From Anaerolineaceae bacterium (GTDB lineage: Bacteria > Chloroflexota > Anaerolineae > JAAYZQ01), in contig JAAYZQ010000558.1 of the NCBI GenBank assembly GCA_012514775.1, positions 1 through 48,202 on the forward strand: a DNA stretch of 48,202 nt, read 5' to 3'. The position numbers and the translations under genes were made by a program. Below the pieces are notes generated by a model. It ran no database searches, was not told where the DNA came from, and worked only from the letters and a program-made list of their open reading frames with translations. This document shows, piece after piece, positions 16,376 to 23,955 of the stretch (position 1 is its first letter; each line of letters begins with the position of its first letter).

Positions 16376-17545
16376 ATGAAAGCCGAGACCCTCCGTCGCG
16401 ACGGTCTTACCTGGTTGGCCTACCTGATGCTGGCCTTTTACGGCTATTTTCTGAACGTCCTCGGCCCCATCACCCCCTTTCTACAGGACGAGCTGCGGCT
16501 GTCGTACACGCTGAGCAGCCTGCACTTTACCGCCTTTGCCGCCGGCATCCTCCTCGTCGGTTTCGGCGGGCACCTGGTGGTGCAGCGCCTGGGCCGCTGG
16601 CGCTCGCTGTGGGTCGGGGCCGCCGGCGTGAGCCTGAACGCCGTCCTGCTGCTGCTCGGCCGGCAGCCGGCCATCACCATCGCCGCCTCGTTCCTCATGG
16701 GTCTCATCGGCTCGCTGATCCTGGCCATCGTGCCCGCGGCGCTGTCCGACCGCCACGGCGAGCGGCGATCTGTCGCCCTGTCCGAGGCCAACGTCATCTC
16801 TTCGCTGGTGTCCACGGCCGCTCCGCTGTTGGTCGGCTGGTCGGCCCGCTGGCTCGGTAGCTGGCGCGTGGCGCTGGGCGCCATGGCCCTGACGCCGGCC
16901 CTGTTGTACGCGGTCCTGGGAAGGGGCACCGCCCGGGAGTCCACTGCCGCGCTGCCGGGGCCAGGCGGTGGCCGGCCCCTGCCGGCCCTGTTCTGGATCA
17001 ACTGGCTGGGCCTCGTCCTGGCCATCTCGGTCGAGTTCTGCATGATCTTCTGGAGCGCCAACTACTTTGAGGGCGTCGTGGGCATGCCCAAGGCGGGCGC
17101 GGCCCAGGCGGTCAGCCTGTTCCTGGCGGCCATGATCCTGGGCCGCGTGGCCGGCAGCCGCCTGGTGACGCGCTTTGCCCCGCGCCGGCTGGTGGTGGCC
17201 TCCAGCCTGCTCGCCCTTGCCGGCTTCCTGGCGTTCTGGGGCCCGGGGGCGGGGAGGGCCTGGGCCGGCTTGAGCGGCCTGTTCCTCACCGGCCTGGGCG
17301 TCGCCAACCTCTACCCCCTGATCCTCTCCCAGGCGATGGGCGCCGCCGGCGAGAGGGCCGTGCAGGCCAGCGCCCGCGCCACCCTTGCCTCGGGGACGGC
17401 CATCCTGGCCCTGCCCCTCGCCCTGGGCCGCCTGGCCGACGTCATAGGGCTGCGGCCGGCCTACGGCATCGTCGCCCTGCTCCTCGCGCTCATCCTGGTC
17501 GTGGTCGTGGCCACGGGCCATAAAAGATTCTTTATCAAAGTTTAA
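16376..17545 (+). CDS. MFS transporter
   Basis: Major facilitator superfamily permease of 389 residues with about 12 predicted membrane helices. The loop between helices 2 and 3 reads GGHLVVQRLGRWR, a relaxed version of the MFS signature, and DRHGERR follows helix 4. The protein resembles the nitrate/cyanate/sugar-type secondary transporters, but the substrate cannot be deduced. It has no SD and a promoter 6 nt before the ATG, so the mRNA is probably leaderless. It lies alone between the divergent tRNA promoter and the next cluster. The AT-rich gap after its stop holds the promoter for the following operon. Confidence 0.8.
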   Translation: MKAETLRRDGLTWLAYLMLAFYGYFLNVLGPITPFLQDELRLSYTLSSLHFTAFAAGILLVGFGGHLVVQRLGRWRSLWVGAAGVSLNAVLLLLGRQPAITIAASFLMGLIGSLILAIVPAALSDRHGERRSVALSEANVISSLVSTAAPLLVGWSARWLGSWRVALGAMALTPALLYAVLGRGTARESTAALPGPGGGRPLPALFWINWLGLVLAISVEFCMIFWSANYFEGVVGMPKAGAAQAVSLFLAAMILGRVAGSRLVTRFAPRRLVVASSLLALAGFLAFWGPGAGRAWAGLSGLFLTGLGVANLYPLILSQAMGAAGERAVQASARATLASGTAILALPLALGRLADVIGLRPAYGIVALLLALILVVVVATGHKRFFIKV

Positions 17546-17583
17546 CATTTTCAAGTTTCTGTCAAAAATCTTTATTTGACCCC

Positions 17584-17612
17584 TTGACAAATCTAGGGTT
17601 GTATGTTAGAAT
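17584..17612 (+). promoter_or_regulatory. Promoter of the DUF2089/envelope cluster
   Basis: TTGACA (17584-17589), 17 bp, TAGAAT (17607-17612): near-consensus and preceded by an AT-rich tract that could act as an UP element. Start near 17619, giving a leader of about 98 nt before the first gene at 17717. Confidence 0.85.
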
Positions 17613-17716
17613 ATCGCAGGTTGAAGACAAGATTCTTGTACTCACTGGCGCCACCGTGGGACACGAGGAAGGCACGGCAGCAGCAACAGCCGCGCCGAAA
17701 GGAGAGGTGAGACGTG

Positions 17717-17968
17717 ATGACACCCGACTATGGGTTGAATGTTCAGCTTCTGGTCTACCGCGTCGAGGAAGCGCGGCAGCAAGCCGCCGAGGACGCGCTG
17801 TATCACAACCTCAGGCCCGTTCGTCCGAGCCGGCTGTCCCGCACCGGGGGCCGCCTGCTGACCCGCCTGGGGCAGGGCCTCCTGGCCCTGGGGCAGCGCC
17901 TGGAGCGACCCGCCCGGCCGCAGACTTCTCTGGCTCCCTACAGTATGCAAGTGCAAAGGAGGCAATGA
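17717..17968 (+). CDS. Small protein of unknown function preceding DUF2089
   Basis: An 83-residue protein I do not recognise. Residues about 1-35 are predicted helical (YRVEEARQQAAEDALYHNL). The remainder is rich in Arg, Leu and Gln with an amphipathic stretch (LLTRLGQGLLALGQRLERP) that could lie on a membrane surface. The ATG follows a GGAGAGG-type SD; a GTG one codon upstream is the alternative start. It is the first gene after a near-consensus promoter, and its stop is 3 nt before the next ATG, so it is very likely translated and coupled to the DUF2089 gene. Confidence 0.65.
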   Translation: MTPDYGLNVQLLVYRVEEARQQAAEDALYHNLRPVRPSRLSRTGGRLLTRLGQGLLALGQRLERPARPQTSLAPYSMQVQRRQ

Positions 17969-17971
17969 ACC

Positions 17972-18346
17972 ATGTTTCCAGTCATCGGCAAGTGTCCGGT
18001 CTGTGGCGAGACCATGACCGTCACCCGTCTCCATTGCCGGACCTGCGATTCGGCACTGGAGGGCCAGTTTAGCCTGGGGCGCTTTTACCGGCTGTCACCC
18101 CAGCAGTTGGCCTTCATCGAAACCTTTATCCGGTGCGAGGGCAAGCTCACCCGCGTCCAGGAAGAGCTCAATATCTCGTACCCCACCGCCCGTGCCCGCC
18201 TCACCGAGGTCATCCGCGCCCTGGGCTACGAGGTGGACGAAGAGGCGGAGGCCATCGCCCCCGCCGAGCGCAAGAGTATCCTTGAAAAGCTGGCAGCCGG
18301 CGCGATCTCTTCCGAGCAGGCCGTCGAGCTGCTGAAAGGCAAGTAG
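17972..18346 (+). CDS. DUF2089 family zinc-ribbon/HTH regulator with C-terminal SHOCT-like motif
   Basis: A 124-residue protein of the DUF2089 family. An N-terminal zinc ribbon has C8, C11, C22 and C25 (CPVC...CRTC). A helix-turn-helix region at about 43-85 (LSPQQLAFIETFI, SYPTARARLTEVI) suggests DNA binding. The C-terminus (98-124) is the LiaX/SHOCT-like motif AERKSILEKLAAGAIS followed by EQAVELL. The start has a perfect AAGGAGG. Proteins of this type are small cytoplasmic regulators, often placed ahead of envelope-stress genes. Here it probably controls the operon it sits in, with the C-terminal motif as a contact to the downstream proteins that carry the same motif. Confidence 0.85.
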   Translation: MFPVIGKCPVCGETMTVTRLHCRTCDSALEGQFSLGRFYRLSPQQLAFIETFIRCEGKLTRVQEELNISYPTARARLTEVIRALGYEVDEEAEAIAPAERKSILEKLAAGAISSEQAVELLKGK

Positions 18347-18356
18347 GAGGGCGACC

Positions 18357-19805
18357 ATGAACGAACGTCTGGTTTCTATCGACGGCGCCCCGCGCCTCGC
18401 CCTCGTCGAGCTGGCGGGCAACGCCCGGATTGTGGGCTGGGACAGGCACGAGGTGAGGGTCCGCATAGAGGGGGACCCGGATGAGGCCCTGAGCATCGAC
18501 CGCTCCCCCGAGGAGCTGGCCCTGTCCGTTTCCGAGAGCTGCGAGATCAGGATCCCGGCCGGCCTGCCCCTCCACGTCCGCCAGGCCCAGGGCAACCTTA
18601 CAGTGACAGAGGTCATCAGCCTGAACGCCGAGCAGGTGCGCGGCAACCTGCACCTGGACGAGGTGGCCCACGCCCACCTGGCCGAGGTGTATGGCAACCT
18701 GCGCGCCGACGAGGCCGCCGACCTGCGCGTCGTCGGCACCGTCTATGGCAACGCCTCCCTCCACGAGGTCAAGGCCGCCGACCTGCAAAACGTCCGCGGC
18801 GACCTGGCAGCCAGGGAGCTTGGGCACCTGCGCGCCTCGCGCGTGGGCGGCAACCTCCACGCCAGGGAGATGGCCGGGGCCATCGTCACCGACCGTGTGG
18901 GCGGCAACGCGACGCTGAAAGAGGTCGCCGGCCCGGTGACCATCGACCAGGTGGCCGGCAACCTCACCGCCCGGGAGCTGGCCGGCGGCGCCCGGGTGTC
19001 GCGCATCGGCGGCAATCTCTATCTCAACGGCGACGTGAGCCGGGGGCAGACCTACCACTTTCACGTCGACGGCAACGCCCTGCTGCGCCCGGGTGGCGAC
19101 GCCGGGGCCCACGTCAACCTGGTCGCCGGGGGCAAGATCCTGTCCTCGATGCCCCTGGACGGCGAGGAGCGGAGCGAGGGCCGCCTGAGCGGCACGCTGG
19201 GCGAGGGCGGCGCCGAGATCGCCGTCCAGGCCGGCGGCAACATCACCCTTGGCGGCGATGGGGCCGGCGTCCACGTCCGCATCGAATTGGGCGACGAGAT
19301 CGCCCGCCAGGTGGAAGAGAGCCTGCGCGCCGTCGACCTGGAGGCCATCGGCCGCCAGGTGAGCCAGGAGATGGAGGCGGCCATGTCGCGCCTCCGGGTC
19401 AAGCTGGAGAGCACCGACTGGCAGCGCTATGGCAACCAGGCACAGCAGACCGTCGAGCGGGCCATGGAGCGGCTCCAGCGCAACCTGGATCGGGCAGCCG
19501 AAAAGGCCGCCCGCGCCCAGGAGCGCATGGACCGGGCGCAGGAGCGCGTGGACCGGACGCAGGAGCGCGTGCAGCAGGCGGCGGAGCGCCGGGCACGCCG
19601 CGAGGCGAGGCAGGCTGGCGAGGAGCCCGTCGAGGCCGGCCTCGAGGCCGAAGTCGAGGACTGGCAGGAGGGCGAGCCCGACGGACCCGTGGCCGGCGCC
19701 GCGGCGCCCAGCCTCGACGAGGAGCGCCTGAGCATCCTGCGCATGGTGGAGCAGGGCCAGATCACGCCCGAAGACGCCGAACTCCTCCTCGATGCCCTGG
19801 ACTGA
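18357..19805 (+). CDS. Beta-solenoid/coiled-coil protein with C-terminal LiaX/SHOCT-like motif
   Basis: A 482-residue protein with three parts. Residues about 75-245 hold ten G-N/D-L/A rungs (at 79, 96, 113, 131, 148, 165, 183, 201, 219 and 239), spaced 17-18 residues, or 20 for the last. This suggests a right-handed beta-helix like DUF4097/YvlB or bactofilin proteins. Residues about 360-415 are a coiled coil that includes three consecutive heptads (AQERMDR, AQERVDR, TQERVQQ). Residues 455-482 are the SHOCT-like motif EERLSILRMVEQGQIT followed by a Leu-rich helix. There is no signal peptide or membrane helix, so it is cytoplasmic unless exported by an unknown route. It follows the DUF2089 gene by 10 bp. 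A polymerising or scaffold role at the membrane is inferred. Confidence 0.75.
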   Translation: MNERLVSIDGAPRLALVELAGNARIVGWDRHEVRVRIEGDPDEALSIDRSPEELALSVSESCEIRIPAGLPLHVRQAQGNLTVTEVISLNAEQVRGNLHLDEVAHAHLAEVYGNLRADEAADLRVVGTVYGNASLHEVKAADLQNVRGDLAARELGHLRASRVGGNLHAREMAGAIVTDRVGGNATLKEVAGPVTIDQVAGNLTARELAGGARVSRIGGNLYLNGDVSRGQTYHFHVDGNALLRPGGDAGAHVNLVAGGKILSSMPLDGEERSEGRLSGTLGEGGAEIAVQAGGNITLGGDGAGVHVRIELGDEIARQVEESLRAVDLEAIGRQVSQEMEAAMSRLRVKLESTDWQRYGNQAQQTVERAMERLQRNLDRAAEKAARAQERMDRAQERVDRTQERVQQAAERRARREARQAGEEPVEAGLEAEVEDWQEGEPDGPVAGAAAPSLDEERLSILRMVEQGQITPEDAELLLDALD

Positions 19806-19910
19806 CAGACAGCGGCATCGTACCAAAGGCACCGGGTGCGCCGCCCCTTGCCCCTTGCAAGGCACAATCCGCGGGGACAGGGGCCGCATCCGGCGGCCAG
19901 GGAGACGGGA

Positions 19911-21203
19911 ATGCAGTCGACAAGCGTAGCAAAGCGATGGCAGGTGCCATTCTTTGCCATCTGGACGGGCCAGGCCTTTTCCATGATCGGCAGCCGCCTG
20001 GTCCAGTTTGCCCTCGTGTGGTGGCTCACCCGCGAGACGGGCTCGGGGACGATCCTGGCAACGGCTACCCTGGTGGCCGTCCTGCCCAGCATCGTCCTGG
20101 GGCCCTTTGCCGGAGCGCTGGTGGACCGCTGGAACCGCCGCCGGGTCATGATGGTGGCCGACGGCTTTGTAGCGGTCGTCTCGGCCGGGCTGGTCTATCT
20201 CTTCTGGAGCGGCTCCCTGGCCGTGTGGCACATCTACGTGGCCATGCTGGCCCGCTCCCTGGGCGAAGCCTTTCACTGGCCGGCCATGCAGGCCTCCACC
20301 TCCCTCATGGTGCCCGAGAAGCACCTCTCCCGCGTGGCGGGCATCAACCAGACCATGCAGGGCGCCCTGAACATCGTCGGCCCGCCCCTGGGGGCCATCG
20401 CCATCAGCGTGCTGCCGCTCCACAGCGTCATGGCCATCGACGTGGGCACCGCGGCCATGGCCATCCTGCCCTTGCTCTTTATCGCCATCCCCCAGCCCCG
20501 CCGGGCAACCGGCGAGGGTGCGGGCGGCCGGCCGGCCACGGTCTGGCAGGACTTTTCGGCGGGGCTGCGCTACGCCTGGGGCTGGCCCGGATTGGTGGCC
20601 GTCCTGGTCATGTGCATGATCATCAACTTTGTGGTCAACCCCGGCTTTGCCCTCATGCCCCTCCTGATCACCGCGCACTTTGGCGGCGGCGCCCTGGAGC
20701 TGGGCTGGCTGGAGTCGGCCTGGGGCGTGGGCATGCTGGCCGGCGGCCTGCTCCTCAGCGTCTGGGGCGGGTTCAAGCGGCGGGTGTATACCTCGCTGTC
20801 GGCCATGGTCGTCGGCGGCATCGGCACGGCCGTCGTCGGCCTGGCGCCGTCCGACGGCTTCCCCCTGGCGCTGGGCGGCATGTTTGTGGCGGGGGCCATG
20901 AACCCCCTCATCAACGGGCCGCTGTTCGCCATCCTGCAGTCTACGGTGGCGCCCGACATGCAGGGACGCATCTTTACCCTGGTCCTCAGCCTGGCCTCGG
21001 CCATGATGCCCCTCAGCCTGGCCATCGCCGGCCCGGTCGCCGACGTGGTCGGCGTGCAGCCGTGGTACGTCTTTGGCGGGTCCGTCTTTGCCCTGGCGGG
21101 CATTGGCAGCTTTTTCGTGCGTCCCCTGGTCAACCTCGAGCAGAACGGGCACGCTGTGGCCGCGGCGTCGCGCACCGCCGCGGCGACCTCCGCCGGCGAG
21201 TGA
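19911..21203 (+). CDS. MFS efflux transporter (MefA/MFS_3-like)
   Basis: A 430-residue permease with 12 predicted membrane helices. The family signature between helices 2 and 3 is GALVDRWNRRRVM. It resembles drug and macrolide efflux MFS proteins (FFAIWTGQAFSMIGS start, LVQFALVWWLT), but the substrate is not determined. The ATG at 19911 is chosen because GGGAG lies 6-8 nt upstream. A longer in-frame extension to 19836 is basic and Pro-rich and unlike the family. The 105-bp gap before it has no convincing promoter, so it may be expressed from the upstream cluster. Its position within an envelope-stress-like cluster fits an export or detoxification role. Confidence 0.8.
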   Translation: MQSTSVAKRWQVPFFAIWTGQAFSMIGSRLVQFALVWWLTRETGSGTILATATLVAVLPSIVLGPFAGALVDRWNRRRVMMVADGFVAVVSAGLVYLFWSGSLAVWHIYVAMLARSLGEAFHWPAMQASTSLMVPEKHLSRVAGINQTMQGALNIVGPPLGAIAISVLPLHSVMAIDVGTAAMAILPLLFIAIPQPRRATGEGAGGRPATVWQDFSAGLRYAWGWPGLVAVLVMCMIINFVVNPGFALMPLLITAHFGGGALELGWLESAWGVGMLAGGLLLSVWGGFKRRVYTSLSAMVVGGIGTAVVGLAPSDGFPLALGGMFVAGAMNPLINGPLFAILQSTVAPDMQGRIFTLVLSLASAMMPLSLAIAGPVADVVGVQPWYVFGGSVFALAGIGSFFVRPLVNLEQNGHAVAAASRTAAATSAGE

Positions 21204-21277
21204 GGGGTTCGATGCTCATCGCCTGCGCCGATTCGCCCTCCATCTTGCGTCCAGAACGTGTCGATCTTGACCGCCTG

Positions 21278-21286
21278 TGCTATAAT
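21278..21286 (+). promoter_or_regulatory. Extended -10 promoter of the GNAT gene
   Basis: TGCTATAAT (21278-21286) is a perfect extended -10 element. No -35 box occurs at 16-18 bp; a TTGACC at 21267-21272 is only 8 bp away. Start near 21293, about 21 nt before the ATG at 21314. Confidence 0.65.
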
Positions 21287-21313
21287 AGGCCAATCTGGAC
21301 AGTTGGAGCATCG

Positions 21314-22348
21314 ATGGTTGTCACGACTGCAACCGAAGCCTCCCCGCCGTGGCAGGGACGCCTGCGGCCCCTCGAGCCGGTCCGCGACCTCCACGACGTC
21401 TCCCGGCTCATAAGCGAGGCGTTTGCCTCCGACATGGACGAGCGGGGCCGCGCCGCGCTGCGCGAGCTGCGCTGGATGGCCCGCCTCTCACCCCTCGTGT
21501 GGTGGCTGTCACAGGCAGATCCGGAGTTTCGAGACGCCTTCCGGGGCTTTGTCTGGGAGGTGTCCGGCGCCGGAGGGCGCGCGCGGGTGGTGGGCAACGC
21601 CAACGTCAACCGCGCCCCGGGCAACCGCCAGTGGTACATCATCTGCAACGTCGTGGTGGCCCCCGACTACCGCAACCAGGGCATCGGCCGCCAGCTCACG
21701 GCGGCGGCAGCCGACGAGGCTGCCGGGCTGGGCGCCCAGGGCGTCCTGCTCCAGGTCCACCGCGACAACCGCCCGGCGATGCACCTCTACCTGGAGCAGG
21801 GCTTTCGCGAGGTGGGCGGCGAGACCGATCTGTGGGCCGAAGAGCTGCGGCCCGTGGCCGTGGTCGACAGCGTGGACTACAAGGTGCGGCCGCCACACGC
21901 CGACGAGGGATACAAGCTCTACGAGCTGGCCCGCCAGGCTGTGCCCCTGGAGCAGCAGTGGATCCGGCCCCTCCAGCGGCAGGACTACTGGCCCGACGCC
22001 ATCAGCCGGCTGATGGTCCGCATGGGCGCGACGTTGTCCAGCCGGAAGGCCTATCGCCTGGTGGCCGTGGCGGCGGGCTCCCAGGGCCAGTTGCCGGTGG
22101 GCCTCGCCTCGGTCACGGTCAGCTTTGGCCGCCGGGCCCACCGCCTCGCGCTCCTGGTGCACCCGGAGCACGCCGGCCGGGTGGAGATGCCCCTCCTCAG
22201 CCGGGCGTTGCACCTCCTGGCCGCCGCGCCGGAGCGCCCGGTCCGGGCAACCCTCCACACCACCGACCCGACCGCCGTCAAGGTACTCGGCTCCTACGGC
22301 TTTCGCGAGCGGCGCACGCTGTTGACCATGCGCCGCGACTTTCGGTGA
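21314..22348 (+). CDS. GNAT-family acetyltransferase with extra C-terminal domain
   Basis: A 344-residue protein. Residues about 15-190 form a GNAT fold, with the acetyl-CoA loop VAPDYRNQGIGRQL and the partner strand HLYLEQGFREVGG. The C-terminal 150 residues look like a second alpha/beta region that ends with a GNAT-like GSYGFRERRTLLTMRRDF, so the protein may be a tandem GNAT with one weak domain. The ATG has GGAG 5 nt upstream and an extended -10 promoter just before it. The next gene's SD and ATG begin within a few bp of its stop, so the downstream SHOCT-motif proteins are probably on the same transcript. The substrate is unknown. Confidence 0.8.
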   Translation: MVVTTATEASPPWQGRLRPLEPVRDLHDVSRLISEAFASDMDERGRAALRELRWMARLSPLVWWLSQADPEFRDAFRGFVWEVSGAGGRARVVGNANVNRAPGNRQWYIICNVVVAPDYRNQGIGRQLTAAAADEAAGLGAQGVLLQVHRDNRPAMHLYLEQGFREVGGETDLWAEELRPVAVVDSVDYKVRPPHADEGYKLYELARQAVPLEQQWIRPLQRQDYWPDAISRLMVRMGATLSSRKAYRLVAVAAGSQGQLPVGLASVTVSFGRRAHRLALLVHPEHAGRVEMPLLSRALHLLAAAPERPVRATLHTTDPTAVKVLGSYGFRERRTLLTMRRDFR

Positions 22349-22358
22349 GGTGAGCGCC

Positions 22359-22970
22359 ATGACGGCCGGTGATGGACGAGCGATGCAAGAGGAACGGCTG
22401 CGCATCCTGAAGATGGTCCAGGAGGGCCAGATCAGCGCCGCCGAGGCCGCCTCGCTGTTGGAGGCCCTGGCCGAGCCGGCCCCCGCCCTGCCCGATGCCG
22501 GGCCCGGGGCCGAGCCGGGAGCCACGCCCGACCCGGCCGCGCGCTGGGGCAGGTACTGGATCTATCCGCTCCTGGCCGGCGGCGGTTTGATGATCGCCGG
22601 CAGCCTCGTCATGGGCCTGGTCAACGCCACGGGCGGCGCCCGCGGCTGGTTGATCTGCGGCTGGACGCCCATGTTGCTGGGCCTGCTCCTGGCGGTCCTG
22701 GCCTGGTGGTCGCGGGGCAGCACCTGGCTGCACCTGCGCATCCGCGAGGGCGGGGGGAGCCGTGCCAGGATGGCCCTCAGCTTTCCGCTGCCCCTGACCC
22801 TGGCAGCCTGGGCCCTGCGCGTGGCGCAGCCCTTTGTGCCCCAGCTACGAGACACCGGCGTCGACGACCTCATCATCGCCCTGCGCCACAGCACCGCCGA
22901 GGGCCAGCCCCTCGTGGTCGACGTCCAGGACGACGAGACGGGCGAGCGGGTCGAAATCTATATCGGATGA
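22359..22970 (+). CDS. SHOCT-motif membrane protein (LiaX/YvlB-like N-terminus)
   Basis: A 203-residue protein. It opens with the SHOCT-like motif (11-38, EERLRILKMVQEGQIS then a Leu-rich helix). An Ala/Pro linker follows, then two membrane helices (about 67-88 and 96-117). The soluble C-terminal domain starts near 125 and ends TGERVEIYIG. That last domain matches the C-terminal half of the next gene's product in order and ending. The ATG at 22359 has GAGGTGA 5 nt upstream. It sits 10 bp after the GNAT gene. The layout (cytoplasmic motif, membrane hairpin, cytoplasmic domain) fits a membrane receptor for partners that carry the motif. Confidence 0.75.
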   Translation: MTAGDGRAMQEERLRILKMVQEGQISAAEAASLLEALAEPAPALPDAGPGAEPGATPDPAARWGRYWIYPLLAGGGLMIAGSLVMGLVNATGGARGWLICGWTPMLLGLLLAVLAWWSRGSTWLHLRIREGGGSRARMALSFPLPLTLAAWALRVAQPFVPQLRDTGVDDLIIALRHSTAEGQPLVVDVQDDETGERVEIYIG

Positions 22971-23064
22971 TCGAAACCGTCGCTGCCCCGGGCCGCTGGT
23001 CCGGGGCAGGCAGGCGAATGCATGGTCCGTGGCCGGCAGGCAGCCGGCCAGGAGGAGGACAACG

Positions 23065-23448
23065 ATGGCAACAACCGAAGAGCGAATGCAGATTCTGAAC
23101 ATGGTGGCCGAGGGCAAGATCTCGGCCGAAGAGGGCGCCAAGCTGCTGAGCGCCCTGGAGCCGGAGCGCAGATCCAGGGCGGCGACGAGCGTCACGGGCG
23201 GCCCGACGGCGCCCCGCTGGTTCCGCGTGCGCGTCACCGACCTGGAGACGGGCCGCAACAAGGTCAACGTCAACCTGCCCATGAGCCTGGTGGACGTCGG
23301 CACCCGCATGGGCGCCCGCTTTGCCCCCGAGTTGGAAGGCCTGGACTTTAACGACATCATCGAGCAAGTCAAGGCCGGAGCCCAGGGCAAGATCATCGAG
23401 GTCGAAGACGCCGAGGGGGGCGAGCGCGTCGAGATCTATGTGGAGTAG
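23065..23448 (+). CDS. Small soluble SHOCT-motif protein
   Basis: A 127-residue cytoplasmic protein. Residues 5-32 are the SHOCT-like motif (EERMQILNMVAEGKIS then KLLSAL). After a short linker, residues about 52-127 form an alpha/beta domain beginning FRVRVTDLETGRNKVNVNLP and ending GERVEIYVE. The same domain ends the membrane protein encoded just upstream. This protein therefore looks like that protein without its membrane hairpin, perhaps after gene duplication. The ATG follows GGAGGAGGACAACG. It lies 12 bp before the YvlD-like gene. The function is unknown; LiaX-type proteins act in the cell-envelope stress response of Firmicutes. Confidence 0.75.
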   Translation: MATTEERMQILNMVAEGKISAEEGAKLLSALEPERRSRAATSVTGGPTAPRWFRVRVTDLETGRNKVNVNLPMSLVDVGTRMGARFAPELEGLDFNDIIEQVKAGAQGKIIEVEDAEGGERVEIYVE

Positions 23449-23460
23449 GGAGGGATACCC

Positions 23461-23871
23461 TTGCGTCTGATCATCAGTTGGTTCGTCAACGCCGTGGCCC
23501 TGGCCCTGGCGGCCTGGCTCATCCCCGGCATCTCGGTGACCGAGGATCGGGCCTGGGTCGCCGTGGCTGTTATGGCCGTCATCTTTGGGCTGGTCAACGC
23601 CCTGATCCGGCCCCTGGTCAAGCTCCTGACCTGCCTGATCAACGTCTTTACCCTGGGGCTCTTCACGCTGGTCATCAACGCCCTCATGCTGTGGCTATCG
23701 TCGTGGATCGCCGGGCAGTTGGGCGTCGGCTTTCGCGTGGAGAACTTTTTGGCTGCTTTTCTCGGCGCCGTGCTCATCAGCGTCGTCAGCTTCTTGCTGA
23801 ACATCTTTTTTCGGGAGGACGACCGCGGCCGCAAGCGGCGGCCGCCGGATCGGCGGCGGGATCGATGGTAA
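23461..23871 (+). CDS. YvlD-like / phage-holin-family small membrane protein
   Basis: A 136-residue protein of the family annotated as phage holin family 4 / YvlD. Four hydrophobic helices fill residues about 3-115, with the conserved VNALIRPLVKLL segment after helix 2. The C-terminus is a short Arg/Lys-rich tail (DRGRKRRPPDRRRDRW). The TTG start follows AGGGAGGG with suitable spacing. In Bacillus the yvlABCD genes, which include YvlB (DUF4097) and YvlD, form a SigW-controlled envelope-stress operon. The same gene partners here support a similar role. No phage genes are nearby, so a lysis function is unlikely. Confidence 0.8.
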   Translation: MRLIISWFVNAVALALAAWLIPGISVTEDRAWVAVAVMAVIFGLVNALIRPLVKLLTCLINVFTLGLFTLVINALMLWLSSWIAGQLGVGFRVENFLAAFLGAVLISVVSFLLNIFFREDDRGRKRRPPDRRRDRW

Positions 23872-23893
23872 GGGCGGGCACGAGCTGCAAGAG

Positions 23894-23927
23894 AAGAGGC
23901 CTCCCCCAAGCCTGGAGGAGGCCTCTT
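23894..23927. terminator. Bidirectional hairpin terminator
   Basis: Perfect 11-bp inverted repeat AAGAGGCCTCC (23894-23904) / GGAGGCCTCTT (23917-23927) with a 12-nt loop, between the convergent genes ending at 23871 (plus) and 23956 (minus). T tracts are short on both sides. Confidence 0.65.
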
Positions 23928-23955
23928 ACCTGAGGCGGGCGAGCAAAGCCCGGTG

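Noticed and set aside
19836..19911. Longer N-terminus of the second MFS protein
   Set aside because: The extra residues are basic and Pro-rich and unlike the family, and the ATG at 19911 has a good SD.
21267..21286. Standard -35/-10 promoter using TTGACC at 21267-21272
   Set aside because: The spacer to TATAAT would be only 8 bp. The extended -10 element explains the site better.
23461..23871. Phage remnant, because the protein is in a holin-named family
   Set aside because: No other phage gene is present. The protein fits the YvlD group and its neighbours are envelope genes.
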